A stretch of DNA of 5,385 nucleotides from Pseudomonadota bacterium (GTDB taxonomy: Bacteria; Desulfobacterota; JAPLJL01): positions 1-5,385 of the forward strand of contig JAPLJL010000270.1 of the NCBI GenBank assembly GCA_026388615.1. The letters are read 5' to 3'. The first letter of the stretch is position 1. Each line of letters starts with the position of its first letter. Under the pieces are notes generated by a model, which worked only from the letters and a program-made list of their open reading frames with translations, was not told the origin of the DNA and did no database searches. Shown piece after piece: positions 1 through 4,956 of this stretch. Both the position numbers and the translations under genes were made by a program.

Positions 1-396
1 GCCTTCCGTGATCCGTTCCAAACATAGGTCGCATTTCTGGATTTTGGCCTCGCCGTTGCCTTCGAATTGAGGCGCGCCGTAAGGGCAGGCCTCCTGGCAG
101 GAACCGCAGGAATCGGCGCCCAGACATTCCTCGGGGTTGGCCGTGACGATCCCGTTTTCGGGATTTTTCATCAGGGCGTCGGCCGGGCAAATATCGACGC
201 AGGCGGGCTTTTCGCAATGGTAGCAGGGGGAAAAAAGATAGGCGACGAAGGGGTGGGGGAATTCTCCATTCTCAATGGATTTCACCCGGAGCCAGTTGGC
301 GGAGCCGGCCGGAAGGTCATGCCAGTCCTTGCAGGCTATGGCGCAGGTAAAACAGCCAGTGCAGCGGGTCTGGTCGAAATAAAATCCGTATTGCAT
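1..396 (-). CDS. DmsB/PsrB-like 4Fe-4S ferredoxin subunit of a molybdopterin oxidoreductase (partial, C-terminus outside window)
   Basis: Reading the minus strand from the ATG at 396-394 gives 132 open codons that run off the window at base 1. The protein is the electron-transfer subunit that would carry electrons between the catalytic molybdoenzyme and a membrane quinone anchor. Visible cysteine groups: C12-x2-C15-x2-C18-x3-C22 (RCTGCFTCAIACKDWHD), C58-x2-C61-x4-C66-x3-C70-P, C91-x5-C97-x2-C100-x3-C104-P followed by YGAPQF, and the start of a fourth group C122-x2-C125. This order matches the four-cluster DmsB/PsrB/PhsB family, normally about 180-240 residues, so roughly a third or more is missing. 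The third group has a wider first spacing than the usual CxxCxxCxxxCP. There is no signal peptide. A GAGGG lies 10 nt before the start. The catalytic subunit lies upstream on the same strand, separated by a repeat-filled gap of 326 bp. Family assignment is strong; the substrate of the complex cannot be told. Confidence 0.93.
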   Translation of the reverse strand, partial: MQYGFYFDQTRCTGCFTCAIACKDWHDLPAGSANWLRVKSIENGEFPHPFVAYLFSPCYHCEKPACVDICPADALMKNPENGIVTANPEECLGADSCGSCQEACPYGAPQFEGNGEAKIQKCDLCLERITEG

Positions 397-415
397 CAGG
401 TAATGTCCCTCATGG

Positions 416-504
416 TGTCATTCTGAGCCCCAGCTTATAGTGGGGCGAAGAATCTCGATTTTTATCACGAAAAATATAGATCCTTCGCGGCGCTCAGGAT
501 GACA
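416..504. repeat. Palindromic intergenic repeat (TGTCATTCTGAGC type)
   Basis: TGTCATTCTGAGC at 416-428 is the near-perfect inverse of GCTCAGGATGACA at 492-504, and inside it GAAGAATCT (from about 447) is inverse to AGATCCTTC (from about 478). The whole forms an imperfect hairpin with an AT-rich centre. Elements with these ends are common dispersed intergenic palindromes in anaerobic bacterial genomes. In the transcript of the minus-strand operon it would fold just upstream of the ferredoxin gene, so it could act as an attenuator or processing site; that role is inference. Confidence 0.75.
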
Positions 505-520
505 GATTAAAAAAATGATT

Positions 521-555
521 AGATTGCCACGCTCCCTGAGGTCGCTCGCAATGAC
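521..555. repeat. 35-bp dispersed repeat, copy A1
   Basis: Starts AGATTGCCACGCTCCCT and ends GCTCGCAATGAC. It matches 687-721 at 33 of 35 positions in the same orientation. This is the widely dispersed 'GCAATGAC' type of intergenic repeat. Open frames through it are repeat artefacts, not genes. Confidence 0.85.
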
Positions 556-565
556 AATGTTTTAA

Positions 566-629
566 AGATTGCCGCGCCCTCCTGATTTTGCTCCCGCCTG
601 TGGCGGGACCTCGTCGGGCTCGCAATGAC
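566..629. repeat. Expanded copy of the same repeat with an internal GC hairpin (copy B)
   Basis: The ends, AGATTGCC at 566-573 and GGCTCGCAATGAC at 617-629, are those of the 35-bp repeat, but the centre is about 30 bp longer. The extra part includes a perfect hairpin CCCGCC-TGT-GGCGGG at 593-607. It therefore looks like a length variant of the 35-bp element in which the loop was replaced or filled by a GC-rich palindrome. Confidence 0.7.
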
Positions 630-638
630 AACCTTGAT

Positions 639-721
639 GTCACTGCGAGGAGTGAAACGACGAAGCAATCCCAAAGGCTAACGAATAGATTGCCACGCTC
701 CCTCCGGTCGCTCGCAATGAC
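639..721. repeat. Palindromic repeat pair: inverted copy C (639-670) plus copy A2 (687-721)
   Basis: GTCACTGCGAG at 639-649 is inverse to CTCGCAATGAC at 711-721 with one mismatch, and GCAATC at 665-670 is inverse to GATTGC at 688-693. Together they make an 83-bp palindromic unit with a short spacer. The right half (687-721) is a 35-bp repeat 94% identical to 521-555. It ends one base from the stop codon of the molybdoenzyme gene (723-725), so the hairpin forms immediately 3' of that reading frame. It may protect or terminate the upstream transcript, as REP-like hairpins can; there is no U-run, so it is not a classical intrinsic terminator. Confidence 0.78.
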
Positions 722-722
722 G

Positions 723-2918
723 TTATTCTTCATCTGAGATCTTTTCCACCTCCACCAGCACCGAGTTATAGGGGAAGGAGCCGCCGGGGGAGGGCTCGTC
801 CCGGGTCAGAACATTAGCGTTACCGCCCCGGTCAATCCCGTTTTTATCCGGTTTGTGCCAGGAGCCTTCGGGGAGGACGGCCACGCCGGGAGTGATCCTC
901 TGGGTCACCTCTGCGGGCACGACGGTTTGCCCCCGGTCATTGAAAACTCTTACCATGTCGCCATTTTTTATGCCGCGCTTTTCAGCGTCGGCGGGATTAA
1001 TCATGATGGTCTGTTTCACCAGTTCCCGGAGCCAGGGCAGGGTGTCGAACTGGGCGTTGGATCTTCTCTTACAGTGTTTGGTGACGAGCTGGATGGGATA
1101 TTTCCGGGCCAGAGGATCATTCGAGCCTTCCCAGGATTCCAGATATTTGGGAATAGGGGGGAGGAGGGGATTGTTCATTTTCTCGATCTGTTCTGAATAT
1201 ATCTCGATTTTTCCGGAAGGGGTGAAAAATGGATAGTCCTCCGGCTCCTCGATCTGCTTTTTAAAGGCCACATAGGGTTTCTTCTTGTCGATCCAGTGAA
1301 CGCCTTTTTTTCGAAAATGCTCGAAGTGGGGGATATTGGCGATCAGAGCGATGGTTTTAAGCCGGCTTTCTTCGGTTTCCTCGTCGTAATCGGGAATGCC
1401 CAGCTTCTCGGCCAGCCCCCGGGCGATCTCGTTATGGGGCCGGGATTCGCCCCGGGGCTCGATGGCCTTTTTCTGGTATCCGTAATAGGCCTGCCCGACG
1501 CCGAAAACGATGTCCTCCCTCTCCAGGAAACTCGAGGTGGGGAGAATGATGTCCGCGTACCTGGCAGTGGCGGTCATGAACTGCTCCTCCACCACGATGA
1601 ACTCGAGCTTTTGCAGGGCTTTTTCCACCTTGTTTGAGTTAGGGAGGGAATTCAGGTAATTGCAGTTGGTGAAGAAGGCGAGCTTGTAATCCGCCGGGTA
1701 TCCGCCTTTTTTCCCTTCCAGAATGGCGTCGGCGACGCGGGTGTAATGGATTTTCGGATGGATGTAACCGAGAGGAACCCCGTCCGACTTGGAACCGTCT
1801 TCGACGGGGTTGACCGCGAAGGGGATGGCCATCCCGATCCCGAGCCCGTAGGGATACCCGCCCACTACCGATTCCCAGGCGCGGGCGGCGGCGTCCCCTC
1901 CGCTTTTACCGATGTTCCCGGTCATGGCCGCCAGGGTGATCGCGGCCCGGTGGTACTGCTCGCCGAAGGCGGTCCGCCCGGGTCCGATCCCGGCCATGAG
2001 TGCGGCCGGCCTGGCGGCGGCGTATTCGCGGGCCAGTTTTTCGATGACGGAGGCTTTCACGCCCGTAATGGCTTCGGCCCATCCGGGGGTTTTGGGAATC
2101 CCATCTTCCTTCCCCAAGACATAATCTTTGAACCGGTCGAAGCCGACCGTGTATTTATCGAGAAAATCCCGGTCATGGAGGTTTTCGGCGATCATCACAT
2201 AGGCCATTGCGATCAGCATGGCCGCGTCCGTGCCGGGCTTGATCGGAATCCATTCGTCGGCGAAGGAAGCGGCCGAGTCGCTGTACCAGGGGTCGATCGC
2301 GACGATCCTGATGCCTCGCTCCCGGGCCTGGGCCAGGTACCAGGGGGTATTGGTTCCGGTCTGGGTGCTGGCGGGATCCCATCCCCACATGATGATCAGG
2401 CGGGAGTTCAAAAGATCGTCGCGGGTGTTGGAGCAGAAGATGGTTCCGAAGGCAAAATAGGAAGCGAATATTCCGCCCTGAAAAGAGGTGGCTCCCCACC
2501 AGGTCGAATATCCCCCGAAGAGGGAGAGAACCCGGTGAATGGTCATGATCGAGTGGAGGACGCCCAGGTCTCCGGCCATGTAAAGGTAAAGGATGGATTC
2601 CGGCCCGTGTTCGTCCCGGACGCGTTTCAGCTCCGAGGCGACCCGGGTGAAGGCTTCGTCCCAGGAAATCCTTTCGAATTTCCCTTCGCCCCGTTCCCCG
2701 ACCCGCTTGAGGGGGTAGAGGACGCGGTCGGGGGAATAAACCCTCTGCCGGAGGGCCCGGCCCCTCTGGCAGGCCCGGAGCTGGGGCTCTTCGCCGTTAT
2801 CGGTCTCGACCCGGGTGATCACGCCCTCACGGACATGGACTCGGAGCAGGCAGGTTCCGCCGCAATGGCTGGAACACATGGTAGAAATTATTTCTTCTTT
2901 ACTGTTTTTATCGTTCAT
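723..2918 (-). CDS. DmsA-like molybdopterin oxidoreductase, catalytic subunit, no Tat leader
   Basis: A complete 731-residue member of the DMSO reductase superfamily, binding Mo/W-bis-molybdopterin and one 4Fe-4S cluster. The cluster motif is C15-x3-C19-x3-C23-x26-C50 followed by QRGR; an Arg rather than Lys after the last Cys is DmsA-like. From remembered E. coli DmsA, the block DEWIPIKPGTDAA (221-233), the following AYVMIAENL and FLDKY stretch, the TPSGKIEIYS block (566-575) and the C-terminal NGDMVRVFNDRGQ (652-664) align closely. The segment GGYSTWWGATS (135-145) aligns with the DmsA segment holding the Mo-ligand serine, making Ser145 the likely ligand. The end region (WHKPDKNGIDRGGNANVLT) is the usual cofactor-binding cap. 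No twin-arginine signal is present: the frame has an in-frame stop TAA nine codons before ATG 2918, with M14 the only other early Met. The protein is shorter than DmsA (about 800). The ferredoxin subunit follows downstream. Whether the substrate is an S-oxide, N-oxide, polysulfide, thiosulfate or an oxyanion cannot be decided from sequence. Confidence 0.95.
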   Translation of the reverse strand: MNDKNSKEEIISTMCSSHCGGTCLLRVHVREGVITRVETDNGEEPQLRACQRGRALRQRVYSPDRVLYPLKRVGERGEGKFERISWDEAFTRVASELKRVRDEHGPESILYLYMAGDLGVLHSIMTIHRVLSLFGGYSTWWGATSFQGGIFASYFAFGTIFCSNTRDDLLNSRLIIMWGWDPASTQTGTNTPWYLAQARERGIRIVAIDPWYSDSAASFADEWIPIKPGTDAAMLIAMAYVMIAENLHDRDFLDKYTVGFDRFKDYVLGKEDGIPKTPGWAEAITGVKASVIEKLAREYAAARPAALMAGIGPGRTAFGEQYHRAAITLAAMTGNIGKSGGDAAARAWESVVGGYPYGLGIGMAIPFAVNPVEDGSKSDGVPLGYIHPKIHYTRVADAILEGKKGGYPADYKLAFFTNCNYLNSLPNSNKVEKALQKLEFIVVEEQFMTATARYADIILPTSSFLEREDIVFGVGQAYYGYQKKAIEPRGESRPHNEIARGLAEKLGIPDYDEETEESRLKTIALIANIPHFEHFRKKGVHWIDKKKPYVAFKKQIEEPEDYPFFTPSGKIEIYSEQIEKMNNPLLPPIPKYLESWEGSNDPLARKYPIQLVTKHCKRRSNAQFDTLPWLRELVKQTIMINPADAEKRGIKNGDMVRVFNDRGQTVVPAEVTQRITPGVAVLPEGSWHKPDKNGIDRGGNANVLTRDEPSPGGSFPYNSVLVEVEKISDEE

Positions 2919-2928
2919 ATGACGTTTG

Positions 2929-2957
2929 ACCTTATTTTACCTTGACTGGCCGGTCAA
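2929..2957 (-). promoter_or_regulatory. Candidate promoter for the oxidoreductase operon
   Basis: On the minus strand TTGACC (2957-2952) is a 5/6 match to a -35 box. After a 17-nt spacer comes TAAGGT (2934-2929), a weak -10 that keeps the TA...T positions. An alternative -10, TAAAAT (2939-2934), is better but has only a 12-nt spacer from that -35. Transcription from TAAGGT would start only a few bases before ATG 2918, so the leader would be almost absent. The call rests on pattern alone. Confidence 0.4.
2942..2957. promoter_or_regulatory. 16-bp palindrome overlapping both divergent -35 boxes (candidate operator)
   Basis: TTGACTGGCCGGTCAA is symmetrical apart from one T/G pair: arms TTGAC and GTCAA around GGCC. 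Each arm supplies the -35 hexamer of one of the two divergent promoters. Size and symmetry suit a dimeric helix-turn-helix regulator, for example of the TetR type, which would block both directions at once. No regulator gene lies in the window, so the binding protein is unknown. The symmetry could also partly arise from two back-to-back TTGAC boxes. Confidence 0.45.
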
Positions 2958-2982
2958 ATTAAAACATTATTTTTGGTATAAT
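2942..2982 (+). promoter_or_regulatory. Promoter(s) for the 454-residue exported protein gene
   Basis: TTGACT (2942-2947), a 17-nt spacer and CATTAT (2965-2970) form a good sigma70-like promoter. Just downstream TGGTATAAT (2974-2982) is a perfect extended -10 (TGnTATAAT), with only a weak -35 opposite it (TCAAAT, 2954-2959). Either would give a 5' leader of about 120-135 nt before ATG 3112. Confidence 0.6.
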
Positions 2983-3008
2983 ATCATCTATCACTATAAG
3001 TACGAGGG

Positions 3009-3042
3009 ACATATTTGACGCAGTGCGGAATATGTGCGTTAA
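3009..3042 (+). promoter_or_regulatory. Interleaved inverted repeats in the 5' leader
   Basis: ACATATT (3009-3015) is a perfect inverse of AATATGT (3029-3035). Overlapping it, TTGACGCA (3015-3022) is inverse to TGCGTTAA (3035-3042) with one mismatch. The two pairings largely exclude each other in RNA. A further direct AATATGT lies at 3063-3069. These could be a DNA operator or a switching leader structure; it could equally be chance in AT-rich DNA. Confidence 0.3.
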
Positions 3043-3100
3043 TTAAAGTTAGGTAAATAAGAAATATGTCAAAGAAATTAGATAGATAGTAAATACAACC

Positions 3101-3106
3101 AGGAGG
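3101..3106 (+). promoter_or_regulatory. Strong Shine-Dalgarno site fixing the start at 3112
   Basis: A full AGGAGG lies 5 nt before ATG 3112, followed by GGAAA. This settles the start, which also yields a proper signal peptide. Confidence 0.85.
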
Positions 3107-3111
3107 GGAAA

Positions 3112-4476
3112 ATGTTACGCAGTGCGATAAAGTTGGTGTTATGCGGGATCGCAATGGTGATTTTTCCATTGGTTTTATCGGCTGAGGAAAGCGTCCTGAC
3201 CGGGCCAGGTCCGACAGTCATAGAAAAGAAAAGCCTTTCCCGGATTGATGACTACGTGGTGATGCGCGGGGAAAAGCTGAAGCATGGCCTGAATAATGAT
3301 ATCGCCAAGTTCTCTCTTTTCGCGAATATCGAGGGAAAGTTTCAGCCGGTTCCGTTCCAGATCGACGAGATGAATCCCGATGGCGAGTGGGTCCTGACCC
3401 AGGTGCCTCCCGAGGCGAAAAAATCGGTCAAGCCCGACCGGGATGACGATGACGGCAATCTCGACGGGAACGACGAATTGGCTTTCATGGTTCGCGACGC
3501 GGGAGACCGGGTTTCGTTCAATGGCCTGCCCGCCGGGGTGATGTCCATCGACGAGATCACGCTCCGGGACCCGGCGGACAACGGCAAGGCCTGGGTTTAC
3601 CTGCTGTCTTTCCGCGAAAACCCTCCGCTTTCCAAGAAGGATTATGTGGAATACAAACTACCCGAGAACCAGGTGGTCGCGAAAAATTACGTGCTTGGCT
3701 TTGATCCCAGAATGTCCATTGCCCCGAGCCTGGTGAGCATGTTTGGCTCCGCCAACATAATCGACCGGATGAAGGTCCGGCTTTCGACCAAGATCATGGG
3801 CATTCCCTTCGGTTTTGACGAGAGCAACCTGGTCTCCGAGCTTTCCCTTTATAAGGACGGTCCCATCCGGGTGGTGCGCCGGGTGCGGAGCTCCATCCAG
3901 TTCACCCGGATTTTCCGAACCCCGTCGGCGGCGGTGGAAAACGTTTATTACGACAACACCATGGTCATCCCGATCCGGGTCAAAATGCCCATCTCGCTGA
4001 AAAGCTTCAGCAGCATCGTCAGCTATGCCCGGGTCAGGGGCGCCGTCGATCTCCAGAACATAAAAGGCTGGAAGATCAGGCTGGATACCGATCCCCGCTG
4101 GATGAGCGTGGACGGCAAAATGGACGAGGTGGAGAAAAACATAAAAGGGGAAGGCATGAGCTGGTTCCTGATCTCCGGGCCGGAAGGGGCCTTCATGTTC
4201 CGGCTGGTTTTGAACCGGAAACCGGACGGCTCTTTCCAGAAATCCCCGATCCAAGCCCACCAATATTACGTCGATGACGACACTTCGCTAGATCCACCGG
4301 AATTCGTTCCCGGCCAGTCCCCCCAGGTGGGCTGGCTGATGGAAAACCTGGCGGATCTGGAGAAGGGCACGCTTTATCTCTTCCCGATCATGTTCATGAT
4401 TAGGGATTACAAAGAAGGAATGGAAAAGAATTACCTGAAAATCCTGGACCAGCCAGTAGAAGTGACGGTAAATTAG
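3112..4476 (+). CDS. Exported protein of unrecognised family, first of two tandem paralogues
   Basis: I do not recognise a named family. The 454-residue protein starts with a Sec-type signal peptide: basic start (R3, K7), hydrophobic core about 8-22, likely cleavage after LSA (residue 24) before EES. C11 is not in a lipobox, so it is probably a soluble or surface protein outside the cytoplasm rather than a lipoprotein. The conserved core shared with the next gene contains VPFQIDE (80-86), GEWVLTQVPP (91-100) and an acidic stretch from D109 to D129 with DDGNLDGNDELAFM and RDAGDR; its D-rich DGN part resembles a calcium-binding loop but does not fit the EF-hand pattern exactly. The rest alternates short hydrophobic and polar segments, suggesting a beta-rich fold, with no further membrane helix; it ends with a hydrophobic YLFPIMFMIRDY (422-433). 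There are no CxxCH haem motifs. Strong ribosome site and own promoter. Function unknown; being divergent from a respiratory enzyme hints at, but does not show, a shared role. Confidence 0.9.
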   Translation: MLRSAIKLVLCGIAMVIFPLVLSAEESVLTGPGPTVIEKKSLSRIDDYVVMRGEKLKHGLNNDIAKFSLFANIEGKFQPVPFQIDEMNPDGEWVLTQVPPEAKKSVKPDRDDDDGNLDGNDELAFMVRDAGDRVSFNGLPAGVMSIDEITLRDPADNGKAWVYLLSFRENPPLSKKDYVEYKLPENQVVAKNYVLGFDPRMSIAPSLVSMFGSANIIDRMKVRLSTKIMGIPFGFDESNLVSELSLYKDGPIRVVRRVRSSIQFTRIFRTPSAAVENVYYDNTMVIPIRVKMPISLKSFSSIVSYARVRGAVDLQNIKGWKIRLDTDPRWMSVDGKMDEVEKNIKGEGMSWFLISGPEGAFMFRLVLNRKPDGSFQKSPIQAHQYYVDDDTSLDPPEFVPGQSPQVGWLMENLADLEKGTLYLFPIMFMIRDYKEGMEKNYLKILDQPVEVTVN

Positions 4477-4500
4477 AAAAAAGTAAAATATTGCCTCGTT

Positions 4501-4564
4501 TCTGTCATTCCGCACTTGATGCGGCCTGCCCGAGCCGACAGCTCGTGTCGGCCAGGGAATCCAG
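4501..4564. repeat. Palindromic GTCATTCC-type intergenic repeat with internal hairpin
   Basis: The ends GTCATTCC and GGAATCCAG are those of a common dispersed bacterial palindrome; ATTCC (4507-4511) pairs with GGAAT (4556-4560). Inside lie two hairpins: CCGCA/TGCGG (4510-4514, 4520-4524) and GCCGACA-GCTCG-TGTCGGC (4534-4552), the latter enclosed by CCTG/CAGG (4525-4528, 4553-4556). It lies about 25 bp after the stop of the 454-residue gene and could stop or protect its transcript, though no U-run follows. Confidence 0.7.
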
Positions 4565-4570
4565 TTTATT

Positions 4571-4742
4571 AGAGGGTGTTCTGGTTTTTGTTCAACTATT
4601 TGAATTTAAATAGAAATATGGGGTTTTTTGATATGGTCTAATCTTGTGCTTTTTATGGAGTGCATTAGCTTGCTAATGCAATGCATCGGCGAGCCGATGC
4701 GGTCCATATAGGAAATGTTATGAAAAACCAGAAACACCCTCT
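4571..4742. mobile_element. 172-bp MITE-like element with about 20-bp terminal inverted repeats
   Basis: Left end AGAGGGTGTTCTGGTTTTT (4571-4589) is the inverse of right end AAAAACCAGAAACACCCTCT (4723-4742) apart from one extra base. The interior, about 130 bp, has no credible reading frame. ATT occurs directly outside both ends (4568-4570 and 4743-4745), a possible 3-bp target duplication, which is too short to prove. Inside are a hairpin CTATTT/AAATAG (4596-4613) and the double-hairpin structure at 4654-4708. This is the form of a non-autonomous element moved by a transposase encoded elsewhere; the insertion-sequence family is not identified. Confidence 0.65.
4654..4708. repeat. Three-way-junction palindrome inside the MITE-like element
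   Basis: An outer stem TATGGA/TCCATA (4654-4659, 4703-4708) encloses two adjacent, perfect hairpins: TGCATTAGC/GCTAATGCA (4661-4680, 2-nt loop) and GCATCGGC/GCCGATGC (4683-4700, 2-nt loop). GGAG precedes the first hairpin, but the right side is GGTCC rather than an exact CTCC, so a REP assignment is weak. It may be a separate unit inserted within the larger element, or the element's own structured core. Confidence 0.65.
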
Positions 4743-4789
4743 ATTATGCCTAGTACAAAGATTCCAAAATACCATGGCAAATCATAAAC

Positions 4790-4844
4790 GGTAGCCGCAG
4801 GCTTTAGCCTGCGAAAATGGCGCAACCTGAAGGTTGCGGCTACC
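4790..4844. repeat. REPIN-like doublet: two inverted REP hairpins with outer GTAG/CTAC
   Basis: Outer arms GGTAGCC (4790-4796) and GGCTACC (4838-4844) are perfect inverses. Between them are hairpin 1, CGCAGGC-TTTA-GCCTGCG (4796-4813), and hairpin 2, CGCAACCT-GA-AGGTTGCG (4821-4838), separated by AAAATGG. GTAG at the outer foot of one hairpin and CTAC at the other is the layout of REP doublets (BIME/REPIN), which in established cases are mobilised by RAYT (TnpA-REP, Y1) transposases. No RAYT gene is in the window. It may also affect transcription into the downstream gene. Confidence 0.75.
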
Positions 4845-4865
4845 CATAGTTTTCAGACTTTTCTT

Positions 4866-4894
4866 TTGACTTTTTCCTCGAAAAAACAGACAAT
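4866..4894 (+). promoter_or_regulatory. Candidate promoter for the second paralogue
   Basis: TTGACT (4866-4871), a 17-nt spacer and GACAAT (4889-4894, four of six matches to TATAAT including A2 and T6). The -35 hexamer is the same as in front of the first paralogue. It would give a leader of about 55 nt and allow expression independent of the upstream gene, in keeping with the repeat-filled gap between them. Confidence 0.5.
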
Positions 4895-4956
4895 ACCATC
4901 CCAGTAGAGCAGGGGATTTTCCAAAACAACATCTTTGAGACTGAGACGGGAGGAAT

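Noticed and set aside
396..413. Five-codon frame ATG 413 to TGA overlapping the ferredoxin start as TGATG
   Set aside because: Could suggest translational coupling, but it has no ribosome site of its own and overlaps the repeat; most likely chance.
67..426. 119-codon plus-strand frame opposite the ferredoxin gene
   Set aside because: The minus strand carries the clear Fe-S cysteine pattern, so this is a shadow.
416..721. CRISPR array
   Set aside because: The repeats are palindromic, differ in length and orientation, and lack regular spacers.
494..733. 79-codon minus-strand reading frame
   Set aside because: It runs through the dispersed palindromic repeats; its translation (VIASDRRERGNL-type) is a known kind of repeat artefact, and it overlaps the end of the molybdoenzyme gene.
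1746..2945. 399-codon plus-strand frame opposite the molybdoenzyme gene
   Set aside because: It is the antisense shadow of a GC-rich, well-conserved gene; its Gly/Pro/Asp-rich translation resembles no protein and it lacks a ribosome site.
3112..3150. Lipoprotein signal at C11 of the 454-residue protein
   Set aside because: The residues before it (LVL) do not form a lipobox, and the hydrophobic core continues past the cysteine to a signal peptidase I site.
3436..3498. EF-hand or dockerin calcium loop in the acidic stretch
   Set aside because: The DDGNLDxND pattern is suggestive, but position 1 of a canonical DxDxDG loop is Arg here and His in the paralogue, so it is only described as acidic.
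3658..4263. 201-codon minus-strand frame opposite the 454-residue gene
   Set aside because: Antisense shadow rich in His, Pro, Gly and Asp, without start signals; the opposite strand has a signal peptide, a strong ribosome site and a paralogue.
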